Shown here one piece after another: positions 22,682 to 38,200 of a DNA stretch of 64,000 bases. The notes beneath the pieces are model-generated. The model searched no databases, was not told where the DNA came from, and saw nothing but the letters and a program-made list of their open reading frames with translations. Position 1 is the first letter of the stretch, and each line of letters starts with the position of its first letter. This DNA comes from Allomyces arbusculus. Lineage: Eukaryota > Blastocladiomycota > Blastocladiomycetes > Blastocladiales > Blastocladiaceae. The stretch lies in the NCBI GenBank assembly GCA_027604705.1, contig JADHYV010000009.1, forward strand, positions 434,001 to 498,000. Reading direction: 5' to 3'. The position numbers and the translations under genes were made by a program.

Positions 22682-25432
22682 ATGCCCGGCCGTCCGCACC
22701 AGGGCGCTGCCCTGCAGTCGGTGCTCATGGCCGCATCCCGGTTCCCCGTCAAGCGCACCATTGCTGTCGCCGTCCTGCTCGCCGTGTTCACGCAAGCGCG
22801 CCGCATTCTCGCCGCCCGACACGCTGCCAAGGCAATTCCGGCCGCTGCTGCTGCGTCGACCACTGCCACTGCTCCAACAGCGCGTGCGGGTAAGCGTAAG
22901 CAAGACGTACGGGAAAGTTCTGGAGCTCTGATCGCGTTCCGTGACGGTGAAGACTGATCGCATGTCGATGTACAGGTCGATGCCGTGTTCTTGCGCCGCC
23001 TGCGCCGGCTGCTCAAGATTTGCATTCCGTCGCTGCATTGCAAGGAGGCCGTGCTCGTCGTGCTCCACTCGACGTTCCTTGTGCTGCGCACGATCCTGTC
23101 CGTCTATGTCGCTGCGCTCGACGGCCACATTGTCTCTGCGCTTGTGCAGGGCAAGGCCAAGGCGTTCCTGAAGGGTCTGCTCATGTGGATGGCCGTGGCC
23201 GTGCCCGCGACCTACACCAATTCGATGGTCCGCATTTTCTCGTTCTTGACGTGGTGAACCGTGCCTTTCCCGCCGAACTCGAGACTGACCATACGGTCGT
23301 GATGATCCTACAGCTTGCCTTCCTGCAATCCAAGATGGCCCTGGCCTTCCGCACGCGGCTCACCGACTACGTGACGGAAAAATACCTATCGAGCGCGACC
23401 TTCTACCGACTAACCAACCTCGACGACCGGATCGCGAGCCCGGCGCAGCTCATCACCGTCGACATCCCGAAATTTTGCACGTCATTGACGGAACTCTACT
23501 CGAATCTGGCTAAACCGATCCTCGATGTCGTGCTCTACAACATCCAGCTCGCGCAATCCGTCGGCGGCAACGTGCTTCTCGCTGGCAGTTTTGTCATCCA
23601 CGTCTCGGCGCAACTCTTGCGACTCGTGACCCCCGCGTTTGGGAAAATGGTCGCCGAAGAGGGGCGGCTCGAGGGCGACCTGCGGTTCCGGCACTCGCGG
23701 CTGTTGGAAAACGCAGAGGAAATCGCATTCTATGGGGGCGAGGACCGCGAGCGGCACATTCTCGAGTCCTCCTACCTCGCCCTGATCCGGCACGTCAACT
23801 CGATTTTCCGCACGCGCGTCTGGTTCAATATGGTCGAGGACTGGGTCATCAAGTACTTTTGGGGCGCAACCGGTCTCATTATCTGCTCGGGCCCCGTGTT
23901 CTTGCCGCGCACGCAGCCGCCCAAGCGCCGGCTTTCGGACCGGATCGCGGGCGAGACGCTGGCCACGACCGGATCAGATAACGCGCTCGGGTCGCGCACG
24001 CAGGACTTTGTGACGAACCGCCGGCTGTTGCTGTCGTCGAGCGACGCGTTTGGCCGGTTGATGTACTCGTACAAGGAACTGTCGGAATTGTCGGGCCATG
24101 TAGCGCGCGTGAGCGAGTTGCTCGACACGCTCGATGATGTCATGGCGGGGACGTACCGCAAGCAGCTCGTGGGGTCGACCAAGGCGCAAGTGGCCAAGCG
24201 TGGCCTCGGTGTGTCGACTGCCGCGAACAATGATGCACCGGCGATGGATAAGGCGACACTGCTCGCGTCGCGCGGGCAGGTGATTGAGGCCGGGCATATC
24301 GCGTTCGACAAGGTCCCAATCGTCTCGCCGAATGGCGACGTACTGGTCGCGGAGCTCACGTTCCACGTGAACCCGGGCATGCACTTGCTGATTGTCGGTC
24401 CGAATGGGTGTGGCAAAGTGCGTTTCTTTCTCACCTTAAATCCTCGTCACTGGAGTGCTGTTTCTAAATTACCCTTCCCTCATGTAGTCCTCCATGTTCC
24501 GTATTCTGGGGGGTCTCTGGCCCGTCTACGGCGGCACCGTGCACAAGCCGCCGTCGTCGGAAATCTTCTACATCCCGCAGCGGCCGTACCTGTGCGCCGG
24601 CACGCTGCGCGACCAGGTGATTTACCCGCACACGATTGCCGACATGCACGCGCGTGGGGTCACGGACGCCGACTTGGCCGCGATTCTCGACGTGTTGCAA
24701 ATTGGCCACTTGGTTGGCAGAGAGGGCGGGTGGGATGCCGAAAAGGAGTGGTCGACGGCGTTGGCAGGAGGTGACAAGCAGCGGGTACGTATTTTTGTTG
24801 CGGATGCGTGTCGTGGAGAGTGGTTTCTGACGCGCTGGTTTTCGTTCACGCGTAGATTGCGGCGGCACGGCTGTTCTACCACAAGCCAAAGTACGTTGTC
24901 TTTGTTCTCTTTATCTTCTCCGCCCCCTGATTCCCAATTCACATGCTTCGCTCACCGCTATCCAGGTTCGCGATCATGGACGAGGTTCGGCTGCTCCTCC
25001 TCCTTCACGGTCCCACCTTCTCGCGTCCAATTCGCTCACCTTTTTCTCCTTACAGTGCACGTCGTCGGTGTCCATGGACATTGAGCGCATCATGGTCCGT
25101 CCTCCCCCTCCTCCACCGCTTCGCACGCCTTCCCCCTACTTACCCATCCCCGCCCTGTCTAGTACACGCACGCGACGCAGCTCGGCATCAGCATGCTGAC
25201 GGTCAGCCACCGCGCGTCGCTGTGGGTCTACCACTCGCACATCTTGCAGTACGACGGCATGGGTGGGTACGTGTTTGGCCCGCTCAATGCCGAGGAGCGG
25301 CTCGCGTTGCAAGAAGAAAAGCAGCGGCTTGAGATTTTGTTGCAGGACGAGGCCAAGATCAAGGACCGGCTCCAGGAGCTGCGCAGCGTGCGCGACGAGC
25401 GGCGCGCGTCGCTCGCGTCGTTGTCGGCGTGA
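22682..25432 (+). CDS. ABCD1-like: Peroxisomal ABC half-transporter, subfamily D
   Basis: Full half-transporter in ABCD order. The membrane part has [20 protein letters not shown], the [17 protein letters not shown] loop, [15 protein letters not shown] and the EAA-like stretch [20 protein letters not shown]. The nucleotide-binding domain has the Walker [21 protein letters not shown] (split by an intron after GCGK), [20 protein letters not shown], signature ALAGGDKQR, Walker B FAIMDE, D-loop [10 protein letters not shown] and the switch His in LTVSHR. Family members import very-long-chain or branched acyl-CoA into peroxisomes. The signature is LAGGD rather than the common LSGGE. At least seven introns; three tiny exons (24856-24890, 24966-24984, 25056-25094) code from after the signature to the D-loop. 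The intron before LAFLQSKM uses ATG|GTCCGC. I chose the start at MPGRPHQG; an upstream in-frame start is possible. Confidence 0.88.
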
Positions 25433-25758
25433 AATGAGATGGGATGGGAAGAAACCCGCGGCGTGGATTGGTCTGGGGTTTCGCAGAAGTTTTGGGGCGC
25501 GCGCTGGTGGAATGATTCCTTTGCATTGTTTGTGGGCGGTTGGAGAGAGACCGGATGGATGCATGGCAACAGGTCTCAGAATGACTTTTTTTCTCCAGAG
25601 TGAGAGCGGATGGAAACAAGGCAAGCGCGCGCAAAAAAGCAAAATCCCTATGTATCTAAAATGTGATTCGACCAACCGAGCGTTCCATGTGCTAAACGAA
25701 AGCGAGTTTGCAAACGTGAGTGAGGCATCCGTCATGAGTGAAATCCGAAAATAACGGG
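25433..25758. other. Convergent 3' intergenic region, ABCD / EMC4
   Basis: About 326 bp between convergent stop codons. Nothing notable apart from short A-rich runs. Confidence 0.35.
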
Positions 25759-26567
25759 TCAACGTGCCGGCGCGCCGCCCATGAATGCGAGCCAGTCGCT
25801 CTCGGTTGTCGGGAGCAACCCCATCTGCTGGCACTTGTAGAGCGCGAGAAGCACATTGGCGAGCTGCAAACCCACAAATGCGAGCTTGGGCAGCGTCAGG
25901 TCGACGTCGCCCGACCGTTCGAGCGGCAGAAACACTATGTAGGGATATCCAGACGTCAGATTGTCGCCTTGCGCGTGCATAAGGGAGGCTCGGCAGCAGC
26001 GTGTACCCTTGTTGACGCCCATGAGCGACTTGATGGGGTTCCAGAACATCATGACCGTAAAGAAAATGGAAAAAATTTGCAGCGAGTTGCCCGTCATGTA
26101 CATCATGATCAAGTTCATGGGGATGGACTTGGCGCCCGAGTAGGCGAGATCCCAAGCTTTCTAGATCGACCGGAGGGGAGGGAACGCGCGTCAGCGGTCG
26201 TGCTGGGACCGTAGGACGGTCGGAGGAACGGAACGGACCTTGGTGCGCAGCTCGCGCTTCTTTTCCTCGTCCTTGGCGGCCTTGGCAGCGGATTTCTATG
26301 GGTGGTTCACGGCGCGTAAGCTTCACAACAAGATGGAGATCGTGCGAACGTGGAGGGTCGCGCACCTGCACGCCCGTCGACCGCGGTCCGGTCCACGTCA
26401 AGGTGCCGAGCGCAAACCCCGGAGGGGGCGCAATGGATTTGCCCATGGAACTGTAGCAATGAATCGCGAGAAAAAAAGTGAGCAAAGTAAGCGAGGGACT
26501 TGTTCCGCGATCTGTCCACCCGTGATGCGGCAACGTACTCGGAGAGGTCAGGAATGGAGAGCCGCAT
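25759..26567 (-). CDS. EMC4: ER membrane protein complex subunit 4
   Basis: Minus-strand gene from ATG at 26565-26567 (MRLSIPDLS) to TGA at 25759-25761. It is built from about five exons. An N-terminal SIAPPPGFALGTLTWTGP segment and a charged KDEEKKRELRTK link lead to KAWDLAYSGAKSIPMNLIMM (human: CWDIALGPLKQIPMNLFIM), the two-helix core with NPIKSLMGVNK, then VDLTLPKLAFVGLQLANVLL and the diagnostic YKCQQMGLLPTTESDWLAF. EMC4 is part of the nine-subunit insertase that places tail-anchored and multipass proteins in the ER membrane. The intron after GVNK (AACAAGG|GTACAC...CTACATAG) restores the frame. Without splicing it would also stay open, so the inserted piece could be mistaken for protein. 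Confidence 0.88.
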
Positions 26568-27052
26568 TGTGTCGAGTTAGCGTATCGAGGTCACGGTCCT
26601 ACATCACCGGCGCAATTTGGTGCGTGAGGACCCGATTCAGCTGCAGGTCACTTTTGATTTTGTCCATGAAGGCAGGTCAGGGCTCAGACTACGGGTGCGC
26701 GTCGCGACTAGGCCGCCGTTGCTGCGGCCGTCGGACTGGTTGCGCCGACAACAATCACGCTCGCCGATGACATACTGGTTCCAGTGCGTGAATTGGCTGG
26801 TGAGATTCCAATGCGGGCAGTCCCGATGCTGAATGATCGCAGCGTCGTGGTGGTCGCGGTTGGCGAGTCAGTGAGTGTCTTTGCCGACTTGTCAGATGTC
26901 ACGCGGCAAAGAACGGCCACGCGCGAGACGCGCGTTTGCGCTGATCTCGGAGCGACTCTGCCAGCGCATCGTGCGAGTTGATGCGCCGCTTCGCAGAGCC
27001 CGCGAGGACCAACGCGGTTCACACCGCCCAGAACCCATGCAAGCTGTTCACG
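26568..27052. other. Divergent intergenic region, EMC4 / alpha-beta hydrolase
   Basis: About 485 bp. The hydrolase frame is open back to 26978. No repeat or clear TATA box seen. Confidence 0.3.
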
Positions 27053-28081
27053 ATGAGCGCCTTGCCTTGCGCCTGCCGGTCAGGCTTGGACCGCGCTGCA
27101 CACCCACACTTGCTCTCTTGGCTGACGGCTCTCCAATCATCCATCAAGCCAAGCATCACGCTTCAACTGCGACCGGGCGACTTCCTCACCCGCTCCGCCA
27201 CTGCTTTCTCCACCTTGTCCACTATGATGGCCTTGACCGACCGCGACCGCAACCTCGCCGAGGCGCACCTCGCGCACGAAGACTCGACGCTTGTCTCGAT
27301 CCCCGTCGGCAGCGGCACGACCACGGTTCCTGCGTACCTGCACGCACCGCGCACCGCGCTCGCCGGCGTGCTGCTTGTCTCAGGTGTCGGTGGCGGCGTC
27401 TCGGGCCCGACAGGCATGTACGTGTCGCTCGCGACGCGGCTCGCGCGCGAGGGCATTGCCACGCTCCGGCTCGACTATCGCGTCCCGGGCAACACACCGC
27501 AGTGTGCTGCCGACATGGCCGCGTCGATTCAGCTCCTACAGGATCGGTACGCGGTCGACAAGTTTGCGATGGTCGGCTGGTCATTTGGTTCCGCGCCCGT
27601 GTTCACGCTTGCCGATCGCATGCGCGACGCGCACTTGATCAAGGCGATTGCCGTGGTTGCGCCGCAAATGGCCGACGCGATGGGCATTGGCAACGTGCCG
27701 CCCGTACCGGTGCTCTTCGTGCACGGCGAAGACGACCAGTGCCTGCCGCCCATGTGCTCAAAGCTGCTCAAGCGTACCTACGACACGTCGCTCGCCTTCC
27801 AAACGCATGGCGGCCGCTGCGACGTGGTCTTGATGCCAGACGACGACCATTGCCTGACGCACACGTACCGCGCTGCTGAGACACGCATTCTCGATTTCTT
27901 GCTTGACGCGCTCGTGCCGGCGCGTCACGCCAAGCACTCTGTCGCGTCGCTCGTGCCTTCGGACACGGTGGGGATTGAACTCATGCGCAAGGGGCATGAC
28001 TTGGATACGGTGCCGGGCGGCAACGAGCACGAGTCGATCAATGACCGCACGCGTGCTGCTCGTGCTGAAGGGTCGGTTTGA
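27053..28081 (+). CDS. Alpha/beta hydrolase (dienelactone hydrolase/peptidase-like)
   Basis: Single exon. The core reads LAGVLLVSGVGGGVSGPTGM (oxyanion region), LAREGIATLRLDYR, the nucleophile elbow GWSFGS (serine near residue 176 counting from 27053), the acid residue in VLFVHGEDDQCLPP and the catalytic His in MPDDDHCL. These form a complete Ser-Asp-His triad in normal order. Three ATGs are possible: 26978 region, 27053 and 27224 (MMALTDRDRN). The stretch before 27224 is rich in Ser/Leu/Arg and could be an organelle-targeting peptide or simply leader sequence. The C-terminal 45 residues are charged and outside the fold. The substrate is unknown; close families act on esters, dienelactones or peptides. 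Confidence 0.78.
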   Translation: MSALPCACRSGLDRAAHPHLLSWLTALQSSIKPSITLQLRPGDFLTRSATAFSTLSTMMALTDRDRNLAEAHLAHEDSTLVSIPVGSGTTTVPAYLHAPRTALAGVLLVSGVGGGVSGPTGMYVSLATRLAREGIATLRLDYRVPGNTPQCAADMAASIQLLQDRYAVDKFAMVGWSFGSAPVFTLADRMRDAHLIKAIAVVAPQMADAMGIGNVPPVPVLFVHGEDDQCLPPMCSKLLKRTYDTSLAFQTHGGRCDVVLMPDDDHCLTHTYRAAETRILDFLLDALVPARHAKHSVASLVPSDTVGIELMRKGHDLDTVPGGNEHESINDRTRAARAEGSV

Positions 28082-32676
<4,595 letters not shown>

Positions 32677-32851
32677 TTCTTATTCTTGATTTGCTGTGAA
32701 TTCGTGTCCCGAGTCTATTTTGTCATGGAATGTGTTATTTTTGGACTTCCTGCTTCGCCTTGTCAGTGACTTTCTCTCCAGTGTTGCACAATCTCGTGCC
32801 CAGCAGGGGCATTCTAAACCTCACGATCGAATGACGGTTGGGCAAAAGAAA

Positions 32852-34735
32852 TCACTCAATCGTTTTCATTGGCACTTGGAAATCAAACGGCATGAGCGAG
32901 TCGCGCACCATGGCTCCTTGCCCACCGGGCGTGTGTGCGCGGAACACTGCAGAATCAAAGTGCCCACTCAGACTGATCCAGCCCAGCCCACCAAATACAA
33001 TATCGTGCCATGCGCGCTGGATGCCGTGGCCCTGCAACTCCCATTCGCCTGCCACTTGCCAGGGAGGCAAGGCCGCGCGCGAATCTGGAGACGGTGGGCT
33101 CAAAATGGCCGGCATTGCACGGGTACGAGGCGCTCGGACCTTGGCATTGGACGGGTTACCGTCACGCTTCTCGTCGCGGAACGTAACCGTGTTCGATCCA
33201 CCAAGATGATCCGCCGTGGAGTCGGTGCCGGGCACCGTCACAGTCTCCTCGGGCGCATGCGACTCAAGATCGAGCACGGGCGGTGGCGGCATCGGCGCCG
33301 TCGAAGAATCGAGCCCGCAATACATATCGGCCTTCGCAATCGACGTGATATGGACGGGCAGCAAAGGGGAGGCCCACACGGTGACGCCGACACGCGGGTC
33401 CGACGACTTGGTGACGAGGTCCAAGCGCGCGAGACCGCCGATGAATATGGATTTACCCGCGGGAAGTCGGTACGAGACAGGCTTGAGCCGCTTGACCATT
33501 TGCGGCGGGCGCAAGTCCACTGGATCGGTGAGCAAGTCGGTGAGCCGATGGCCGGTCGAGACGCCCGGCGTATCCATGATATGGCCCTTGAGTTCGTTAT
33601 TGTTGACGACGGGCACCGTGTTGGGCACTTTCAGGAGCCCACCGAACCGCGACAGGGGCACGGGCAGGTTGGCCACGGTGGTGCCCGGCACGCGCGAGAC
33701 GGTGACGTTGCCGGCGGATTTCGGGAACCGAACGATGCGGTGCAGGCAGTTGAGGAACTCGGACTTGCCGACGTTGGTGTGTCCGAGGAGGTAGATGTCG
33801 CGGAGGTTGTACTTGAACCGCAGCGACTGCACGTCGTCAAACAAGTCACGGATGCCGAGCCCCGACTTGGCCGAGATAACATGAACGGCGGCGGGGCGCC
33901 AGGACGGGTGCAAGCGGTTCACAAAATGCGCGGTCCACTGCTGCAGGCGCGCGGGTGTGGCTGAAAGCGGGAGCAAGTCGGCCTTATTGAAGACAAGCAC
34001 GTACGGCGCATGCCGCGGGATAATGCACGCCAGGTCAAAGTGCGTGGCCGGGAAATCGAGCAAATCGACCATTTGCACAAACAGGGCGCGGTGCACCTTG
34101 GTCAGGTCGAGCTGATCCGGGGAAATCGAGGGCGGACCAGGGACGGGGGAGGTATTGCTCACGGTCAGGTCGTGGCAGCGTTGGCAGACCAGTTGTGCGA
34201 CCACAGCCGTCTCGCGTTCGAGGGCCTTGACGACTTGGGCCAGTTTACGCTGCTCGGCGCGTGACTGAGGCTTGGGGAGAGCAGCGACGAGGGCAGCACG
34301 GTCCTTTTCCTGCGCTTCGTGGAAAGCGAGCAGGTCGAGTTTGTGCTGGTGGTCGGCAACACGGTGGTCGGTCAGAAACCCGGGTGCGTCGGCGGAATTG
34401 AACTGGAAAAAGGCGCCGCAGCCCGAGCACCGCTCGCGCTCAAGAGCATAGCGCGAGATGCGCGGGCTCGCCTGCGGGTTGGGGCTCGCCTGCGGGTCGG
34501 GGTTCGCAGGAGCAGCTGGGGCGGCGGGATCAGCAGCGGACTCGTCGAGAGCGGCCGAGGCGATCGAGGCCACAGGAGCACGGTGGGGAATCGAGAGCAC
34601 GGGATAGCCAAGCGCGGGCCGGCAGAGGACAGGCACAGAGCGTATTGCGGTTGCGAGGTGGGCGCAATGCCAATGCGAGGAGGTGCTTGCGAGGAGACGC
34701 AGGGCCGCACGGGGCCGCGCCAGTGCGGAGATCAT
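32852..34735 (-). CDS. NOA1: Mitochondrial circularly permuted GTPase, NOA1/YqeH family
   Basis: Intronless, 627 residues, ATG at 34733-34735. A basic N-terminus (ISALARPRAALRLLA) looks like a mitochondrial targeting peptide. The zinc-binding pair CSGCGAFFQF and LVCQRCHDL comes first. Then the permuted G motifs follow: G4 NKADLL, G5 ISAKSG, G1 LLGHTNVGKSEFLN, G2/switch RVPGTTVANL and G3 MDTPGV. This G4-G5-G1-G2-G3 order is the YqeH hallmark. The C-terminal domain ends FGGLGWISLSG, then TPGGQGAMVRDSLMPFDFQV. Family members assist small-subunit mitoribosome assembly. Near 34440-34500 an 18-bp repeat codes the Pro-Gln-Ala-Ser-Pro linker. The gene converges on SMC3 with 175 bp between stops. Confidence 0.92.
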   Translation of the reverse strand: MISALARPRAALRLLASTSSHWHCAHLATAIRSVPVLCRPALGYPVLSIPHRAPVASIASAALDESAADPAAPAAPANPDPQASPNPQASPRISRYALERERCSGCGAFFQFNSADAPGFLTDHRVADHQHKLDLLAFHEAQEKDRAALVAALPKPQSRAEQRKLAQVVKALERETAVVAQLVCQRCHDLTVSNTSPVPGPPSISPDQLDLTKVHRALFVQMVDLLDFPATHFDLACIIPRHAPYVLVFNKADLLPLSATPARLQQWTAHFVNRLHPSWRPAAVHVISAKSGLGIRDLFDDVQSLRFKYNLRDIYLLGHTNVGKSEFLNCLHRIVRFPKSAGNVTVSRVPGTTVANLPVPLSRFGGLLKVPNTVPVVNNNELKGHIMDTPGVSTGHRLTDLLTDPVDLRPPQMVKRLKPVSYRLPAGKSIFIGGLARLDLVTKSSDPRVGVTVWASPLLPVHITSIAKADMYCGLDSSTAPMPPPPVLDLESHAPEETVTVPGTDSTADHLGGSNTVTFRDEKRDGNPSNAKVRAPRTRAMPAILSPPSPDSRAALPPWQVAGEWELQGHGIQRAWHDIVFGGLGWISLSGHFDSAVFRAHTPGGQGAMVRDSLMPFDFQVPMKTIE

Positions 34736-34787
34736 GCTGCAGCAAGTTGGTTGCCGTTGGTTGGCGCGCACGCGGCGCTGTTGCCTT

Positions 34788-34797
34788 GATATATAAG
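34788..34797 (-). promoter_or_regulatory. TATA-like box upstream of NOA1
   Basis: CTTATATATC on the minus strand, about 55-60 bp upstream of the NOA1 ATG. Spacing fits a core promoter with a short leader. No other evidence. Confidence 0.35.
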
Positions 34798-34994
34798 AGA
34801 TCGCGGCCGGCTGGAGCTGTTGCGACGCTCGACAGGACAGCGATTGGATAATTTGATGCTGTTGTGATCGCTGCGGTAGCGTGCGGTGGATTACGCACGT
34901 GCAGGCCACCGCACCCTTCAGAGTGTGCAGTGAGTCGCAAGTTCGCGAGCGAGTGCACACCGTTATTGTCAACCGTGATTCTCAGCACGCCCAA

Positions 34995-35062
34995 TCACAG
35001 CACCAGCACCAACACCAGCACCAGCACCAACACCAGCACCAGCACCAACACCAGCAGCACAG
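34995..35062. repeat. CACCAG/CACCAA minisatellite in the NOA1-XPG divergent promoter
   Basis: Tandem hexamers CACCAG and CACCAA alternate in an 18-bp higher-order unit (two CACCAG-type hexamers, one CACCAA). They repeat about three to four times, with an extra CAG at the end. The repeat lies about 140-205 bp upstream of the XPG start codon. It is open in several frames (Gln/His, Ser/Thr/Asn), but no gene model uses it. The 465-bp interval 34736-35200 holds nothing else apart from the TATA-like box. Confidence 0.8.
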
Positions 35063-35200
35063 GCGCGAGAGCGAGCAGTCGCCGCCAGCGCGGCAAGCAC
35101 CAGTACCGTCGTAGCAACGCAAGCCGGCATCGCCGCGCACACCTGTAGTGCTTCTCGGCTGGATCGCATTTGACTGGCACGGGCCCCCGCCGCCGCCACC

Positions 35201-38200
35201 ATGGGTGTCAAGTCGCTGTGGAATATCGTTTCGCCCGCGTCTAAGGCCGTGCGCCTCGACTCGCTTGACGGCCAGGTGCTCGCTATCGACGCGTCAATCT
35301 GGCTCTACCAGTTTGTCAAAGCCATGCGCGACGACGACGGCAACGCGCTTGACCACGCCCACCTGCTCGGCTTCTTCCGCCGCCTCTGCAAGCTGCTCTA
35401 CTGGGGTGTCCGTCCCGTCTTTGTCTTTGACGGCGCCGCGCCCGACCTCAAGCGCGCGACCCTGGTATGCGGTCGACGTCTTGTCGTGCTGTGCAGTGAT
35501 CACGCTGCTGATCAAGCGTCCTCTGTTTTGTAGGCCGAGCGCCGCCGCCGCGAAGGCGAAAGCGCGCACGACGTGACGCGCACCGCCCAGCAGCTCCTGG
35601 CGGCACAGCTCCAGCTCGCGGTGCTGGACCACGCCAAGGGTCACCCGTCGGCCGGGATCCCGATTGCGCCCAAGGGCAAGGCCAAGCGGAAACGGGCCGC
35701 CAAGGACCCGTTTGCCCTGCCCGAGTCGACCGACTGGGAGGCCGTTATCCGCGCCAACTTGGCCAAGGCTCGCACCGCGCACGAGGATATTCGCATGCCG
35801 GCCCTGCCCGAAGAGCTGGCCGCAACTGCTTCTGCTCCTGCTTCCTCGTCCACCAGCAACGCGGGAGCTGCGGCCACTTCGTCGGCGGGCCACGTTGCTG
35901 CTGCCGCTGCGGTGAGAGCGGTCCCCACGACCAGGGACGCAGCACCCTCCAGTCCTGATCCGACCTGGATCGAGTACGGCCGACGTCGGCGCCGACCGCG
36001 TGGCGGCGATCACGACGAGGCCGAGTTTATGCGCTCCCTCATGGTTTTGCACGCCGCGACCATGGGTGCCAACGTTGACGCCGACACGCAAGTACTCGAC
36101 GAGGACGTGCAGCGTGCTGCGCACCACTTCAACTCGCTGCCGATCGAGGTACAGCACGAAATCGTCACGCAGCTCAAGGACCGGTCTCGCCAGCCATCGC
36201 ATCGCCGTCTCGCCAAAATGATTCGTGACTCACCATCGGCGCTCGATTTTTCGATTCTTCAAGTCAAGAATCTCATGACGCGCAATTACTTGACGCAAAA
36301 GCTGCACCAAGTATCGGGATTTGGTGGTGCCTCGCAGGAGCCCACGCTCGAGGCTATGGCCGCGCAAGCTCGTCGCGTCGCAAGCGACCGGCACCGGCGC
36401 TACGTGTTTCTCAAAAACGAGGACGGCCGCGGCTGGCGGTTCGAAGCGCAGACCACGGCCGACGACGGTACCACAACGGCGTCCACCGCCACCGGTTCGT
36501 CGAACCGCGCACCACTCTCTGTTCTTTCCGACAAGGCCAAGCCGGCCTTCCCGCTCGTTGGCGTTGAGCGCGCATTTGGGACCGCCGAGCTACTTGCCAT
36601 GGGGCTGCAGTCCGACTCAGACTCGGACGCCGACGACGAGTCGAGCAACGAATGGGACGAGAACGACGCTGTCTTTGAACCCGTGACGGCGGGGTCCTTC
36701 CCACCCGAGGTGCGGGACTTGCTCGCCATGGTCCCGCCACAGTTTCACGAGACGTTTGCGCTCGGCACGGAAATGCTGCACTCGGCTGTCGGCTGGACCG
36801 CAGAAGAGCTACGGCGCGCGCTGTCCGACTGCACGCAGCGACTCGATCTCGCGCAGCAGGAAATGGTGCATGACCCGGCCCAAATGACGCATTTCGAAAA
36901 CCTCAATTTTTGGGAGGACTTTCTCGACAAGTTGCTCGTACGTCGCGAGGCCATGGCGGCTGATGAGCGTCGCGCTCGTCGGACTGCATTTTCGGCACCG
37001 CGTCAAGACGATGCGGTTGCCGCTGCTGCTCAAGCGCTCGGTGCTCTGGCGCGCGACGGCGCCGAGGACAAGTTCAACAGAATGGTCGAGGGCGGTGGTG
37101 CAGCCGAGTCTGCTCCTGCACGTTGGTCGGCTGTGGTTCCCTTGACTCAACCTATTGATGGCAACTTTGTCATGCACGACCAAAGTACTCGCTCGCCCAA
37201 TTTCGGTGCTTTGCCCGCTCATTCATGTTCAGCGGATTCGGGCCCACCGGCCAAACGCCCTCGCCTCATGTTTTCTCGAGACTCGGATTCGGATATGGAT
37301 TCGGATTCGGACCTAGATTCCCAAACGGACACGCAACTGTGTGCGGGCCAGCACGACGGGCTCGGTTTCATGAACTCGCAGTTGCGCGACTTGCCCATGC
37401 CACCGCCGCCGCAGTTTGCCCCGGTCGCTGTCGCCAGACGGAGTTTTGGTGCAGATCTGGCCGACTCGGCGTTAGTGGACCAAACAACAGTGGCCATCCC
37501 GGCAATGGACGCGGTGCCCTCATTTGACCCCGCGGCGTCGCCATCGGGCAAGGAATCCATCAGCACTGGTCAACGCGGAGATTCCACGTGTGCGCATCCT
37601 CGCGACGGATCGATTACCTCCCTGACCGAAGTCACGACCGCTCTACCGGCCGGCGGCATGGCATTGATCGATGCACAAGAAGGCGGTGTCGTGAGCGACA
37701 ATGACGAGGATGGGTCGTTTGAAGACGTCTCGTCGCCCGCTTTGGACGCGTCCCGCGCAGATCCTGGCCCGCTACCCGTCATTGGCGATGAAAAGTCGAC
37801 GTGCGGTTCCGAGCAACCTGCCGACGACGAAATGGTTCTCGACGAGCAGCCCTCGAGCCATGGCGCCAGCAGCACCGTGGACGCTGACGACGATGAAATG
37901 GTAGAGTTTGAACCCGTCCCCGTAGCTGCCCCGATCGTCCCTTCGACCGTGCCCGTGCCGCAAGTGCTGCTACGCACCGATTTGGATGCAGCGTGGCTGT
38001 CCGCCTCGACCGTTTCTTCAGACGTGACCGCGGATCCATCGCCGTCGGCGCACGATCGTACACCGGATGTGCAACCCGCCGACGTGATCCACTTATCACA
38101 GCCCGATCCTCGCACCCCGCACGCGCGTCCAGTCTTGACGACGGCCGAGGAAGAGGCGCTCGACGCGATCACCAAGACGCACCGCAGTGAAGAAGAGCAA

